NCBI RefSeq assembly: GCF_024199985.1
Contig: NZ_JANARS010000006.1
Span: 186,001 to 250,000 of the forward strand
From: Nocardioides pinisoli
Lineage (GTDB): Bacteria; Actinomycetota; Actinomycetes; Propionibacteriales; Nocardioidaceae
DNA: 64,000 bases
Reading direction: 5' to 3'
Notes under the pieces: model-generated
Told to the model about the DNA's origin: nothing
What the model saw: only the letters and a program-made list of their open reading frames with translations
Database searches by the model: none
Shown here: positions 25,713-33,083 of the stretch, in pieces
How the letters are laid out: the number at the start of each line of letters is the position of its first letter
How positions within the stretch are numbered: position 1 is the first letter of the stretch
Made by a program: the position numbers and the translations under genes

Positions 25713-26042
25713 ATGATCATCTCGGGAACCCTCCAGCTCGACCCGCAGGCCCATGCCGCCGCCACGGCCTCGCTCGGTGACCGGCTCGCCGACCTCGACG
25801 CGCGCCGGCGGGCCGCCGAGACCGCCGTCCAGGCCCTGCTGGCCACCTGGCGCGGCGACGCGGCCGCCGCCTTCCGCGAGCAGTGGGAGGTGTGGAGCCG
25901 CGCCGCGACGGACGTCGTCGACGAGCTCGGCTCGGCCGTCGCCGCACTGACCCCCACCGCGTCCGACCTCGTGGGAGCCGACGAGCGCCGAGGTGCCGCG
26001 AGCGACCTCCTGCGCGGGCGCCTCGGCGGGAGACTGCCGTGA
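25713..26042 (+). CDS. WXG100-like small protein, copy 2
   Basis: A 109-residue protein paralogous to the preceding one. It starts MIISGTLQLD, carries the helix LADLDARRRAAETAVQALL and the WxG turn as TWRGDAAAAFREQWEVW (about residues 45-61). A shorter C-terminal region has the DERRGAASDLLRGRLG tail. The gene begins with ATG, 117 bp after copy 1, downstream of a 15-bp tandem repeat. Its TGA overlaps the GTG start of the third WXG-like gene, so the two are coupled and could form a heterodimer like EsxA/EsxB. Secretion is inferred from family only. Confidence 0.8.
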   Translation: MIISGTLQLDPQAHAAATASLGDRLADLDARRRAAETAVQALLATWRGDAAAAFREQWEVWSRAATDVVDELGSAVAALTPTASDLVGADERRGAASDLLRGRLGGRLP

Positions 26043-26338
26043 GGGCCTACGACGTCGACCTCGCCGAGGTCCGGCACGCCGTGGCGCAGCTCGCCGCCTG
26101 CCAGCGGGACCTCCTGGGCCTCGCCGTCGACATCGACCACGCGCACGACCGGCTGCAGGCCGACTGGCTCGGCCGGGCGAGCGACGCCGAGGCGACGTCG
26201 TACGACTCCTGGCGTGACGGGTGCGCCGACATGGTCACCGCGCTCGCGGCGCTGCGCGGGATCGTGGCCGCCGCCGACGACCACTACTCGTCGGCCGTCG
26301 AGGCCAACGTGGCGCTGTGGCAGCGGGTCAGCGGCTGA
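26039..26338 (+). CDS. WXG100-like small protein, copy 3
   Basis: A 99-residue helical protein. The start is the GTG that overlaps the previous gene's stop (GTGA). The turn motif is DWLGRASDAEATSYDSW (about residues 41-57), a WxG variant flanked by long amphipathic helices. It differs clearly from copies 1 and 2 and resembles the N-terminal helical region of actinobacterial WXG-type toxins. The 3' end overlaps the convergent MOSC gene by 11 bp. Together with copies 1 and 2 it may supply partners for the polymorphic toxin 1.4 kb downstream. Confidence 0.77.
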   Translation: MRAYDVDLAEVRHAVAQLAACQRDLLGLAVDIDHAHDRLQADWLGRASDAEATSYDSWRDGCADMVTALAALRGIVAAADDHYSSAVEANVALWQRVSG

Positions 26339-27086
26339 CGACGACCCGCCCCGGAGCCACGCACGTCGCGTAGACACCCAGCATCGGCTCGCCGGCGCGG
26401 TTGGTCGGCCGCGCGCGCACGAGCGCCGCCAGCAGGCGGACGTCCTTGGCGCCGGTCTCCGGGTGGTGGTCGATCACGGCACAGCGCGGGACCGGTCCGC
26501 CGACGCACACCACCGCGTCGCCGACCGAGAACTCCCGCCCCGCCCAGGAGTCCTCGACGTAGGGCTCGTCGGTCTCGACGACGAGCGTCGCGCGGAGGCG
26601 GCCGGCCTGGTCGGCGAGCTCGGCATGTCCCGTACGACGCGCGAGCTCGCGCAGCGACGCCGTGCCGACGACGGTCAGCGGATCGCCGAACACCACCCCG
26701 CCGCGTGGTGCGGCAGCCACGCGCACCCGACGGCCGAGCCAGTCGGAGACCAGCTCGCCGTGCGGGCCGTCGGTGAGGTCGAGCTCGACGGCGCGACCCC
26801 AGTAGTCGCAGGTGATCGTCTCCCCGGTCCTGCCGGCCGTCGCCCTCGTGGCGTCGCCGGTCGGCAGGGTCAGGTCGAGGACGTCGCCCTCGGCCCGCGC
26901 GACGACGCCGATGAGCGAGGGGTGCTGCACGGTCTTGAGCACCCGCGCCTCGTCGGGGTCGACCAGGCACCAGGCCCGGTCGCCGACGGCGCCCCGCGCG
27001 TCGAGCTCGACCGCCTCGAGAGCCAGGTGGCGCATGCCCTTGACCGGCGCGAACCCGGCCCGGCGTACGACGAGCTCCTCCGGCAT
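26328..27086 (-). CDS. MOSC-domain protein
   Basis: A 252-residue protein with an N-terminal MOSC_N beta-barrel (GFAPVKGMRHLALEAVELDARGAVGDRAW-like region, residues 11-40) and a MOSC domain (about 130-245). The conserved Cys is in VCVGGPVPRCAVIDHH. MOSC proteins handle sulfurated molybdenum cofactor or reduce N-hydroxylated compounds with it. Length is that of stand-alone actinobacterial members. It lies on the opposite strand inside the WXG/toxin region and is probably unrelated to it. Its 3' end overlaps the WXG gene by 11 bp. Confidence 0.85.
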   Translation of the reverse strand: MPEELVVRRAGFAPVKGMRHLALEAVELDARGAVGDRAWCLVDPDEARVLKTVQHPSLIGVVARAEGDVLDLTLPTGDATRATAGRTGETITCDYWGRAVELDLTDGPHGELVSDWLGRRVRVAAAPRGGVVFGDPLTVVGTASLRELARRTGHAELADQAGRLRATLVVETDEPYVEDSWAGREFSVGDAVVCVGGPVPRCAVIDHHPETGAKDVRLLAALVRARPTNRAGEPMLGVYATCVAPGRVVVSR

Positions 27087-27112
27087 GCGGCCATGCTCGC
27101 ACGGGCGTCGCC

Positions 27113-27622
27113 TCAGGCGCGGCGTGGCCGGAACTCGATGACGTTGTCGAACTGGCCGTCGTGGGACCGCGCCGGCTGGGGCGTCGCCGTCACCTCCTCG
27201 CACGGGGTCGGCATCGACGTACCGGTGACGAGGTTGTCCTCGACCGTGACGATCCGCGCCGCGCGCTGGCCGAGCCCGCGCCCCACGACGGCGCCGGACG
27301 CCACGTGGTCGAAGGTGAACCCGGCCAGCCTGGGGTGCCCCTCGCCCTTCGCCCCGGGCCGCAGCAGGTGATCGACGACGAACCGCAGCGACTCGACCAT
27401 CCACCTGGGGTCCTCGAGGTAGGGGTTCCACTGCAGGCAGCACCCGGCGGGGCACGGCTCCCACGCGAGCCGCGCGAACGGGACGTCGGCGTCGCCGCGG
27501 CCCGTCGGCGTGCCGCGCAGGGTGCGGTCGGAGTCGAGGACGTCGATGAGGAAGTCGCACTCGGCGTCGTTGAGCGCGGGCTGGATCCGGATGCAGCCGA
27601 TGAAGCGTGGGTCGAGCGCCAT
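27113..27622 (-). CDS. Conserved actinobacterial protein of unknown function
   Basis: A 169-residue soluble protein that I cannot assign to a named family. Visible features are an N-terminal RIQPALNDAECDFLIDVLDS segment, the Cys-rich motif WEPCPAGCCLQWNP (about residues 55-68), and RWMVESLRFVVDHLLRPGAKGEG followed by GFTFDHVASGAVVGRG. Similar Cys-Cys-x-x-W proteins with a following LRPGA helix are widespread in actinobacteria, as far as I recall. The ATG at 27622 is chosen, with GAGGA upstream. It is 26 bp upstream of the MOSC gene on the same strand and may share its transcript. Confidence 0.75.
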   Translation of the reverse strand: MALDPRFIGCIRIQPALNDAECDFLIDVLDSDRTLRGTPTGRGDADVPFARLAWEPCPAGCCLQWNPYLEDPRWMVESLRFVVDHLLRPGAKGEGHPRLAGFTFDHVASGAVVGRGLGQRAARIVTVEDNLVTGTSMPTPCEEVTATPQPARSHDGQFDNVIEFRPRRA

Positions 27623-27697
27623 GAGTCCTCCTCGTCGTGTCGGGGCGTAAGAGGTGTCTGCCCGCCCTGGGGCGTCGGAAACGTGAGGGGCGACGGC

Positions 27698-27720
27698 TGT
27701 GGAGAACGGGGTTGTCCACA
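27698..27720. promoter_or_regulatory. DnaA-box-like inverted pair upstream of the toxin gene
   Basis: TTGTCCACA at 27712-27720 is an exact copy of the actinobacterial DnaA-box consensus. TGTGGAGAA at 27699-27707, read on the other strand (TTCTCCACA), differs from it by one base. The pair faces inward 53 bp before the toxin start codon. Confidence 0.5.
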
Positions 27721-27772
27721 GATCGCCCGGACCGTCTGGTGCGCCGAGTGCGGCGTCGGGAGGCTTGCCGTC

Positions 27773-29146
27773 ATGCGGATCACCGTGGAGTGCAGCGGGT
27801 TCACCCGGGCAGCTGACGCCTGCCTCACCGCCAACCACGTCGCCGCCCTGCTGACCCAGTCGCTCAGCTCGCGGCTCGCCTCCATGGGAGGAATGGCGGG
27901 CGACGACGCCACGAGCGTCGACTTCGCGACGGCCTACGACGCCGGGGCTGCAGAGGCCGTCGCCGCCCTCGCCGACCTCACCCACGCGTTGACCGGGGCC
28001 GGCCGGCTGCTCGCCGCGACCGGCGACAACCACGACCGGGCCGAGACCGCGGCGGCGCAGCTGCCCTACGACGGGAGCACCGGCCCCGACGACGGCGCCT
28101 TCGCGACCGTCGACCCGCCTGCGCCGCCGTCGAGCCTGGGCGCGCAGGAGCCGTCCCTGGGGGCCGTCGACGCGTGGATCCTCGACCAGGTCGAGGGCTT
28201 CGTGTGGCCGGGAGCCGACGTGGACGCGCTCGCCACCGCGGCATCGGCGTGGCGCCACGCGGCCTCCACGACGGCCCGGCTCGCGGACCACGTCGACGTC
28301 GCCCTCACCCTCCTCGAGGCCCAACGCTCCCCGGAGGTGCCGCTCGCCATCGACGCCCTGACCGAGCTCACCACCCTCATCGGCGACACCGCCTGGCAGC
28401 TGTCAGCCCTGGCGACGGCCTGCGAGGACTACGCCGCCGCCGTGGAGTCCGCGCGCGACCGCACCCGCGCCCTGCTCGCCGAGGTCGCGCAGATGATCGT
28501 CGAGGGCGCCGTGATCTCGGTGATCGCCGCCGGCCTGTCGGGTGGTCTCGGCGGCGGCGCCGCAGCGGCCGCCGCAGCGGCCCGCGTGCGCTCGGTGGCG
28601 CCGCGCTTCTACGCCCTGCTGGCCACCTTGCGCGCCGGCGTCGCGACCGCGGCGGCCAGGCTCGAGCGGGCCCGCGACGAGCTCTCGGAGGTCCGGGCAA
28701 GGCTTGAGAAGTTCCTCCGGATCCAGGCGCGCGACGAGGCCGGGACGATCAAGCATCCGGGTGGGTGGTTGCCGCGGCGGCCGGGGTGGCTGAAGGATCA
28801 CGAAGTTCCCGGGCACACCATCGAGAGACATGTCGGTATGTCTGAGCAGCAACTCGTCGATCGATTGCAGCGCCACCCCCGACTGCGCCAAGCGTCCACG
28901 TTCGACAACGAGTCGACCGCCGAGAGGCTGATCGCGACTGTCTTGGAGCGGCGAGCAGCCGACGTCGACGCGTGGTCGCGGAGTCCCACCGGTCGTCTGA
29001 CCCTGACCGAGGACCTTGGCGTGCGCACTGGCACGAGCGTCGGGCGAGACGGAGGCGCGGTCACGCCCACGGGCGTTCGGGTGATCCTGCAAGCTGATGA
29101 CGGCGCGCCGACGGGTTGGCGCATACTGACAGCGTTCCCCGACTAG
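27773..29146 (+). CDS. WXG-type polymorphic toxin with C-terminal RNase A-like domain
   Basis: A 457-residue modular toxin. Residues 1-110 are a WXG/ESAT-6-like helical trafficking region (DFATAYDAGAAEAVAALADL, LLAATGDNHDRAE). About 130-330 is a second helical region with a hydrophobic Gly-Ala-rich stretch (VISVIAAGLSGGLGGGAAAA). Residues 340-457 match the bacterial RNase A-like toxin domain, with GHTIERHVGMSEQQLVDRL, STFDNESTAERLI, GVRVIL and the closing GWRILTAFP. His348 and His353 are candidate catalytic residues. GGGAGG precedes the ATG by nine bases. The immunity gene starts 13 bp downstream. The last 350 bp are clearly less GC-rich than the rest. Confidence 0.87.
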   Translation: MRITVECSGFTRAADACLTANHVAALLTQSLSSRLASMGGMAGDDATSVDFATAYDAGAAEAVAALADLTHALTGAGRLLAATGDNHDRAETAAAQLPYDGSTGPDDGAFATVDPPAPPSSLGAQEPSLGAVDAWILDQVEGFVWPGADVDALATAASAWRHAASTTARLADHVDVALTLLEAQRSPEVPLAIDALTELTTLIGDTAWQLSALATACEDYAAAVESARDRTRALLAEVAQMIVEGAVISVIAAGLSGGLGGGAAAAAAAARVRSVAPRFYALLATLRAGVATAAARLERARDELSEVRARLEKFLRIQARDEAGTIKHPGGWLPRRPGWLKDHEVPGHTIERHVGMSEQQLVDRLQRHPRLRQASTFDNESTAERLIATVLERRAADVDAWSRSPTGRLTLTEDLGVRTGTSVGRDGGAVTPTGVRVILQADDGAPTGWRILTAFPD

Positions 29147-29159
29147 GTGAGGTCGAGTC

Positions 29160-29459
29160 ATGGAAGCCGTGAAGTATCTGATGAGCGCCTACTTCCACCA
29201 GGACTGGGACCTGGACGGTGGCGCTGTCTCCGACACCGTCGCCTCGTTCCTCAACGAGCGTCGCGACCTGGTCAGCTCGTGCGCGGATGAGATCGACGAG
29301 CTCCTGCAGCAGGACTTCCCCGAGGGCGGGCTTGCCGCGCAGCTCGCCGAGTGGGGCTGCGACTACTTCGCCGGAAACAGCGATCAGGACTATCGCCAGT
29401 GGCTCGACGAGATCCGTCAGCAGATCAGAGCGGCGTTGGCGAGCAGCGCTGCTTCCTGA
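29160..29459 (+). CDS. Immunity protein, CdiI type, cognate to the RNase A-like toxin
   Basis: A 99-residue acidic, all-helical protein. The N-terminal YLMSAYFHQDWDLDGG is the hallmark of a CdiI immunity family found beside CDI and WXG toxins, and the C-terminal YRQWLDEIRQQI fits too. It should bind and neutralise the RNase domain of the preceding gene product inside the producing cell. GGTGAGG lies seven bases before the ATG and only 13 bp separate it from the toxin stop, so the two are cotranscribed. Base composition matches the toxin's C-terminal part, consistent with joint transfer. Confidence 0.87.
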   Translation: MEAVKYLMSAYFHQDWDLDGGAVSDTVASFLNERRDLVSSCADEIDELLQQDFPEGGLAAQLAEWGCDYFAGNSDQDYRQWLDEIRQQIRAALASSAAS

Positions 29460-29549
29460 CACGCGCCTTCCTGACCCGACGCCGGAGGACCGCCGGGTTC
29501 ATGACCCGATCCACCGCGCACTCGTGGGCACAACCCTCACACTGTCCGG

Positions 29550-30281
29550 GTGTCCCGCTCCTCGACGAGGCTGACCGTGGTGCTCACCGCGGCGATGCTG
29601 GCTGCGGTCGTCGCCTGGCACCCGGCCGACCAGGTCGAGTTGATCCGGCGCGCGATCGGGCTGGGGCCCGAACGGCCGATGCCGGCACCGAGCGTCGTAC
29701 AGCGGGGTGGGACCTTCACCTGGGCGATGACCCAGCCCGGGAGCGACGACCCGGTCGGCTGGGACCCGTGCCAGGCGATCCGCTACCGCATCAACCCGGC
29801 CGGCGGGCCGCCCGGCGGGGACGAGCTGGTCAGGAGGGCCATCGACCGCGCGAGCGCGGCGACGGGGCTGGCGTTCGACGACGAGGGCGAGACGGAGGAC
29901 CGGCCGTTCCCGGGGGGCGTGAAGCTCTTCGGGCGGCCCGACCCGGTCGTGATCGGCTGGGCCGACGAGGCCGAGTACGCCGACCTGGCCGGGCAGGTCG
30001 CCGGGGTCGGCGGGGCGGTCGCCGAGCGCGACGGCGGCGGGCGGCTCCGGTTCGTGAGCGGGGGCGTGGTGCTCGACGTCGACGCCTTCACCGCCACCGC
30101 GGTCGCCCAGCAGCCGCGGGTGATGGAGGCGATCGTGCTGCACGAGGTCGCGCACGTCGTCGGGCTCGGGCACGTCAGCGAACCCATGGAGCTGATGTAC
30201 GCCGACAACACCGGGCAGGTCGAGCTCGGGCCCGGCGACCGCGAGGGCCTCGCCCGCCTCGGCTCGCTCCCCTGCCGCTGA
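29550..30281 (+). CDS. Secreted matrixin-like zinc metalloprotease
   Basis: A 243-residue exported protease. A short N-terminal hydrophobic segment (LTVVLTAAMLAAVVAW) serves as signal peptide or anchor. The catalytic domain has WDPCQAIRYRINPAGG near its start and the metzincin zinc site HEVAHVVGLGH (near residues 199-209), followed by a Met in PMELMY as the Met-turn. All three zinc His are present. Such actinobacterial matrixins are usually of unknown substrate. The start is GTG 29550, 90 bp after the immunity gene on the same strand. A role in toxin processing is conceivable but unsupported. Confidence 0.87.
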   Translation: MSRSSTRLTVVLTAAMLAAVVAWHPADQVELIRRAIGLGPERPMPAPSVVQRGGTFTWAMTQPGSDDPVGWDPCQAIRYRINPAGGPPGGDELVRRAIDRASAATGLAFDDEGETEDRPFPGGVKLFGRPDPVVIGWADEAEYADLAGQVAGVGGAVAERDGGGRLRFVSGGVVLDVDAFTATAVAQQPRVMEAIVLHEVAHVVGLGHVSEPMELMYADNTGQVELGPGDREGLARLGSLPCR

Positions 30282-30340
30282 CCGCGCCGACATACGACGC
30301 CGCCCGGGGCCGCACCCCCCGCACGTGCGGCCGACGCGTG

Positions 30341-30421
30341 CACCATGAAGGCAGTTCGCGTGTCCGTCCCCCGGTCCCACGCTCAGTCAGCCGGCGCGAG
30401 CCACGAACTGCCTTCGTGGTG
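30341..30421. terminator. Long inverted repeat between convergent genes
   Basis: An 18-bp arm (30341-30358, core GAAGGCAGTTCG) pairs with 30404-30421 at every position but one, which is a G-T wobble. The 45-base loop is long for a terminator. It sits between the convergent protease and photolyase genes. Confidence 0.6.
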
Positions 30422-30436
30422 TCCGGCCACAGTGCC

Positions 30437-31918
30437 TCAGGGCGCCCGGTTGCCGCGCGCGTCCTCCTGCTCGACGAGCTCGGTGAGGTCCTTGAGCCGG
30501 TCGAGCCCGCGCACCGCCCGGCTCATCCGGTGGTTGCCCTCGAACCTCTCGCGGTGCCGGTCCAGGAACCACCAGTAGCCCGCGCTGAACGGGCACGCGT
30601 CCTCCCCCACCCGCACCTTCGGGTCGAAGCGGCACGAGCCGCAGTGGTCGCTCATCGTGTTGATGTAGGCGCCGCCCGACGTGTAGGGCTTCGTCATCAT
30701 CTGCCCGCCATCGGCGTGCTGCGACATCCCGACGATGTTGGGCACCATCACCCAGTCGTAGCCGTCGACGAAGGCCCGGTGGAACCAGTCGGTGACCTGG
30801 CTCGGCGCCCACCCGCGCTGGAGGGCGTACGACCCCAGCACCATCAGCCGCGGGATGTGGTGCACCCAGCCGTGCTCCGCCACCTGGTCGAGCGTGTGCG
30901 AGAGGCAGCGGGCGTCGGTCGCCGCACCGTCGAGCTCGGCGAACCACTGCGGGATCCGCTCCCGAGCGGCCAGCGCGTTCTCGCGGCGGTAGCCCTCGCC
31001 CATGTGCCAGTAGACGTGCCAGACGTAGTCGCGCCACCCGATGACCTGCCGGACGAAGCCCTCGACGCTCTCGATCGGCGCCGCACCGCTGCGGTAGGCC
31101 TCCTCCGCACGCTCGACGACCTCGAGCGGGTCGAGCAGCCCGAGGTTCATCGGTGCGCTGACCAGGCTGTGGGCCATCCACGGGTCACCCTCGAGGATCG
31201 CGTCCTCGTGCGCCCCGAACTCGGGGAGCCGGTGCTCGACGAAGTGGTCGAGCGCCGCCAGCGCCTGGCGCCGGGTGGCCGGGAAGATCCGCGGGCCGTC
31301 CCGGCCGATGAACGACACGTCGCCGTCGCGCTCCCACCGGTCGAGGTCCTCGCGCACCTGGGCGTCGATGTCGTCCTCGGCCGGCCACCACGGCTCGGTG
31401 ACCCCGAGCGTCTCGGCGCCCTTGGGAGGTGGCTGCCGGTTGTCGTGGTCGAAGTTCCACTGCCCACCCGCGGGCTCGCCCCCGTCGAGGAGCACGCCGT
31501 GCGCCTGGCGTGCGCGCCGGTAGAAGTCCTCCATCAGCAGCCGCTTGCCGCGCCGTCCGTCGGCCCACCGCTCGAAGTCCTCCCGCGCGGTCGCGAAGCC
31601 GCGCGGCGGCAGCACGGTGCAGCCGAGCCGCTCGACGAGACGCAGGGCGGCGTACGACGTCGGGTGCACGACCTGGACGGACTCCTCGTCGAGCCGCTCG
31701 CGCACCACCTCGGCGTAGGTCTCCGCCTGCACGTAGGTCAGCCGGTCACCGAGCTCGGCGGCGCGGTGCCGCATCGCGCTCAGGACCAGGTGCGCCTTGG
31801 CCCGGTGGAAGCGCCGACGCCGGAACACCCCGACCGACTCCACCATGAGCAGCGGGCCGCGGTGGTCGTCGACGAAGTGCGGTCCGAGCTGGTCGCCGAA
31901 GAGCCACCGGGTCGTCAT
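30437..31918 (-). CDS. Iron-sulfur cryptochrome/photolyase (FeS-BCP/CryB class)
   Basis: A 493-residue flavoprotein of the prokaryotic (6-4) photolyase class. It begins with the short antenna-domain start TTRWLFGDQLGPHF. The FAD domain includes EGFVRQVIGWRDYVWHVYW, PRLMVLGSYALQ and FVDGYDWVMVPNIVGMSQHA. Four Cys for the 4Fe-4S cluster are present: one in DARCLSH and three in HCGSCRFDP...DACPFS. Characterised members repair (6-4) photoproducts with blue light (PhrB of Agrobacterium) or act as photoreceptors (CryB). Length and cluster favour a functional enzyme. A 7-bp GC hairpin (31935-31952) lies just upstream of its start codon. Confidence 0.93.
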   Translation of the reverse strand: MTTRWLFGDQLGPHFVDDHRGPLLMVESVGVFRRRRFHRAKAHLVLSAMRHRAAELGDRLTYVQAETYAEVVRERLDEESVQVVHPTSYAALRLVERLGCTVLPPRGFATAREDFERWADGRRGKRLLMEDFYRRARQAHGVLLDGGEPAGGQWNFDHDNRQPPPKGAETLGVTEPWWPAEDDIDAQVREDLDRWERDGDVSFIGRDGPRIFPATRRQALAALDHFVEHRLPEFGAHEDAILEGDPWMAHSLVSAPMNLGLLDPLEVVERAEEAYRSGAAPIESVEGFVRQVIGWRDYVWHVYWHMGEGYRRENALAARERIPQWFAELDGAATDARCLSHTLDQVAEHGWVHHIPRLMVLGSYALQRGWAPSQVTDWFHRAFVDGYDWVMVPNIVGMSQHADGGQMMTKPYTSGGAYINTMSDHCGSCRFDPKVRVGEDACPFSAGYWWFLDRHRERFEGNHRMSRAVRGLDRLKDLTELVEQEDARGNRAP

Positions 31919-31958
31919 GTCGCCACCCTAGAGAGCCGCCCCCACGGGCGGCAGCGCC

Positions 31959-32180
31959 TCAGAGGTGGTGCAGCTTGGGGTAGGGGTGCGCGATGCGGAC
32001 GGCCTTCGACCCGAAGTCGACGGTCACCGCGTGGCTGTCGAGGTGGGTCACCTGGCCGAGGCCGTAGATGTCGTGCGTGACCCGGTCGCCGACCTCGAAC
32101 ACCTCGACCACGGGCTCGACGGCGGGCTTGAACGGGCTGCTGGGGAGGTGCTTCGGCCGTCGGCCGCTCGGAGTCGTCAT
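31959..32180 (-). CDS. Small Tudor-like protein (UvrD/PcrA C-terminal-domain-like)
   Basis: A 73-residue protein. After a basic Pro-rich leader, EVGDRVTHDIYGLGQVTHLDSHAVTVDFG forms a small beta-barrel like the Tudor domain that ends UvrD/PcrA helicases and binds RNA polymerase. CarD-like proteins share the fold. The sequence is complete and starts at ATG 32180. It is upstream of the photolyase gene on the same strand, with 40 bp and a GC hairpin between them. A role in transcription or repair is possible, but no partner is identified. Confidence 0.72.
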   Translation of the reverse strand: MTTPSGRRPKHLPSSPFKPAVEPVVEVFEVGDRVTHDIYGLGQVTHLDSHAVTVDFGSKAVRIAHPYPKLHHL

Positions 32181-32242
32181 CACCCCTGAGTATGCGCCCC
32201 CCGGAGCGCCGGTGGGACATCCCGGGCCCAATCGTGACCTTC

Positions 32243-33076
32243 TCAGCCCCGCACCGAGCCCGCCGTCAGCCCCGCCACGAAGTAGCGCTGGAGGAAGACG
32301 TAGGCCACCACGAGCGGCGTCGAGGCGACGAGCACCCCGGTGAAGAGCAGCGGGTAGTTGGTGAGGAACTCGCCCTGGAAGTCGAGCAGTGCGAGCGGCA
32401 GCGTGCGCTTCTCCGGCGTCTGGATGAACAGCAGCGGGTAGAGCAGGTCGTTCCACTGGATCACCACGAGGAAGATCGCGGTGGCCGCGACCGACGGCAG
32501 CGACAGCGGCAGGACCACGGACTGCAGCGTGCGCCACGGACCGGCGCCGTCGAGCGCCGAGGCCTCGTAGAGCTCGGGCGGCAGGGTGCGCATGAAGCCG
32601 GCGAGGATGAAGACGGCGACCGGCAGGCAGACGACGGTCTCGATGAGCACCAGCCCGACCAGGCTGTTGAGCAGGCCGAGCTGGTCGAAGAGGACGTACT
32701 GCGGGATCATGTTGGCCTGCGCCGGCACGGCCATGCCGAGCACCAGGAAGCCGTGGATCGCCCAGCCGCGCCACCCCGGGATCCGGGCGATGCCGTACGC
32801 CGCCAGGATCGCCAGCGCCAGCGTGAGGGTCACGCCTCCCGCGGTGACGAGCGCGCTGTTGCGCAGGGCGGTGGACATCGCCTGCTCGCCCAGCACCGTG
32901 CGGTAGTTGTCGAGGCTGAGCGAGTCGGGCAGGCCGAACGGCGAGTCGAAGAGCTCCGGGGTGGTCTTGAAGCTGCCGGTGAGCACCAGCGACACCGGCA
33001 GCAGGATGAGTAGGGCGTAGCCGACGAGCAGCACCCCGCGGCTGACGGTGACGGTGGTGGCGGTGGTGGCGGGCAC
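32243..33076 (-). CDS. Carbohydrate ABC transporter permease, MalG type
   Basis: A 277-residue inner-membrane permease with six hydrophobic segments. The EAA loop that docks the ATPase is ELYEASALDGAGPWRTLQSVVLPL (about residues 170-193), a typical MalG-family version. It is the last gene of a three-gene importer operon, 7 bp after the partner permease. No ATP-hydrolysing subunit is encoded nearby, so a shared MsmK-type ATPase elsewhere in the genome is expected. The substrate is presumably an oligosaccharide. Confidence 0.92.
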   Translation of the reverse strand: MPATTATTVTVSRGVLLVGYALLILLPVSLVLTGSFKTTPELFDSPFGLPDSLSLDNYRTVLGEQAMSTALRNSALVTAGGVTLTLALAILAAYGIARIPGWRGWAIHGFLVLGMAVPAQANMIPQYVLFDQLGLLNSLVGLVLIETVVCLPVAVFILAGFMRTLPPELYEASALDGAGPWRTLQSVVLPLSLPSVAATAIFLVVIQWNDLLYPLLFIQTPEKRTLPLALLDFQGEFLTNYPLLFTGVLVASTPLVVAYVFLQRYFVAGLTAGSVRG

Positions 33077-33083
33077 GGCGACC

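Noticed and set aside
29550..30281. Metzincin protease as part of the toxin module
   Set aside because: It has its own GTG start 90 bp away, a signal peptide and normal base composition; nothing ties it to toxin processing.
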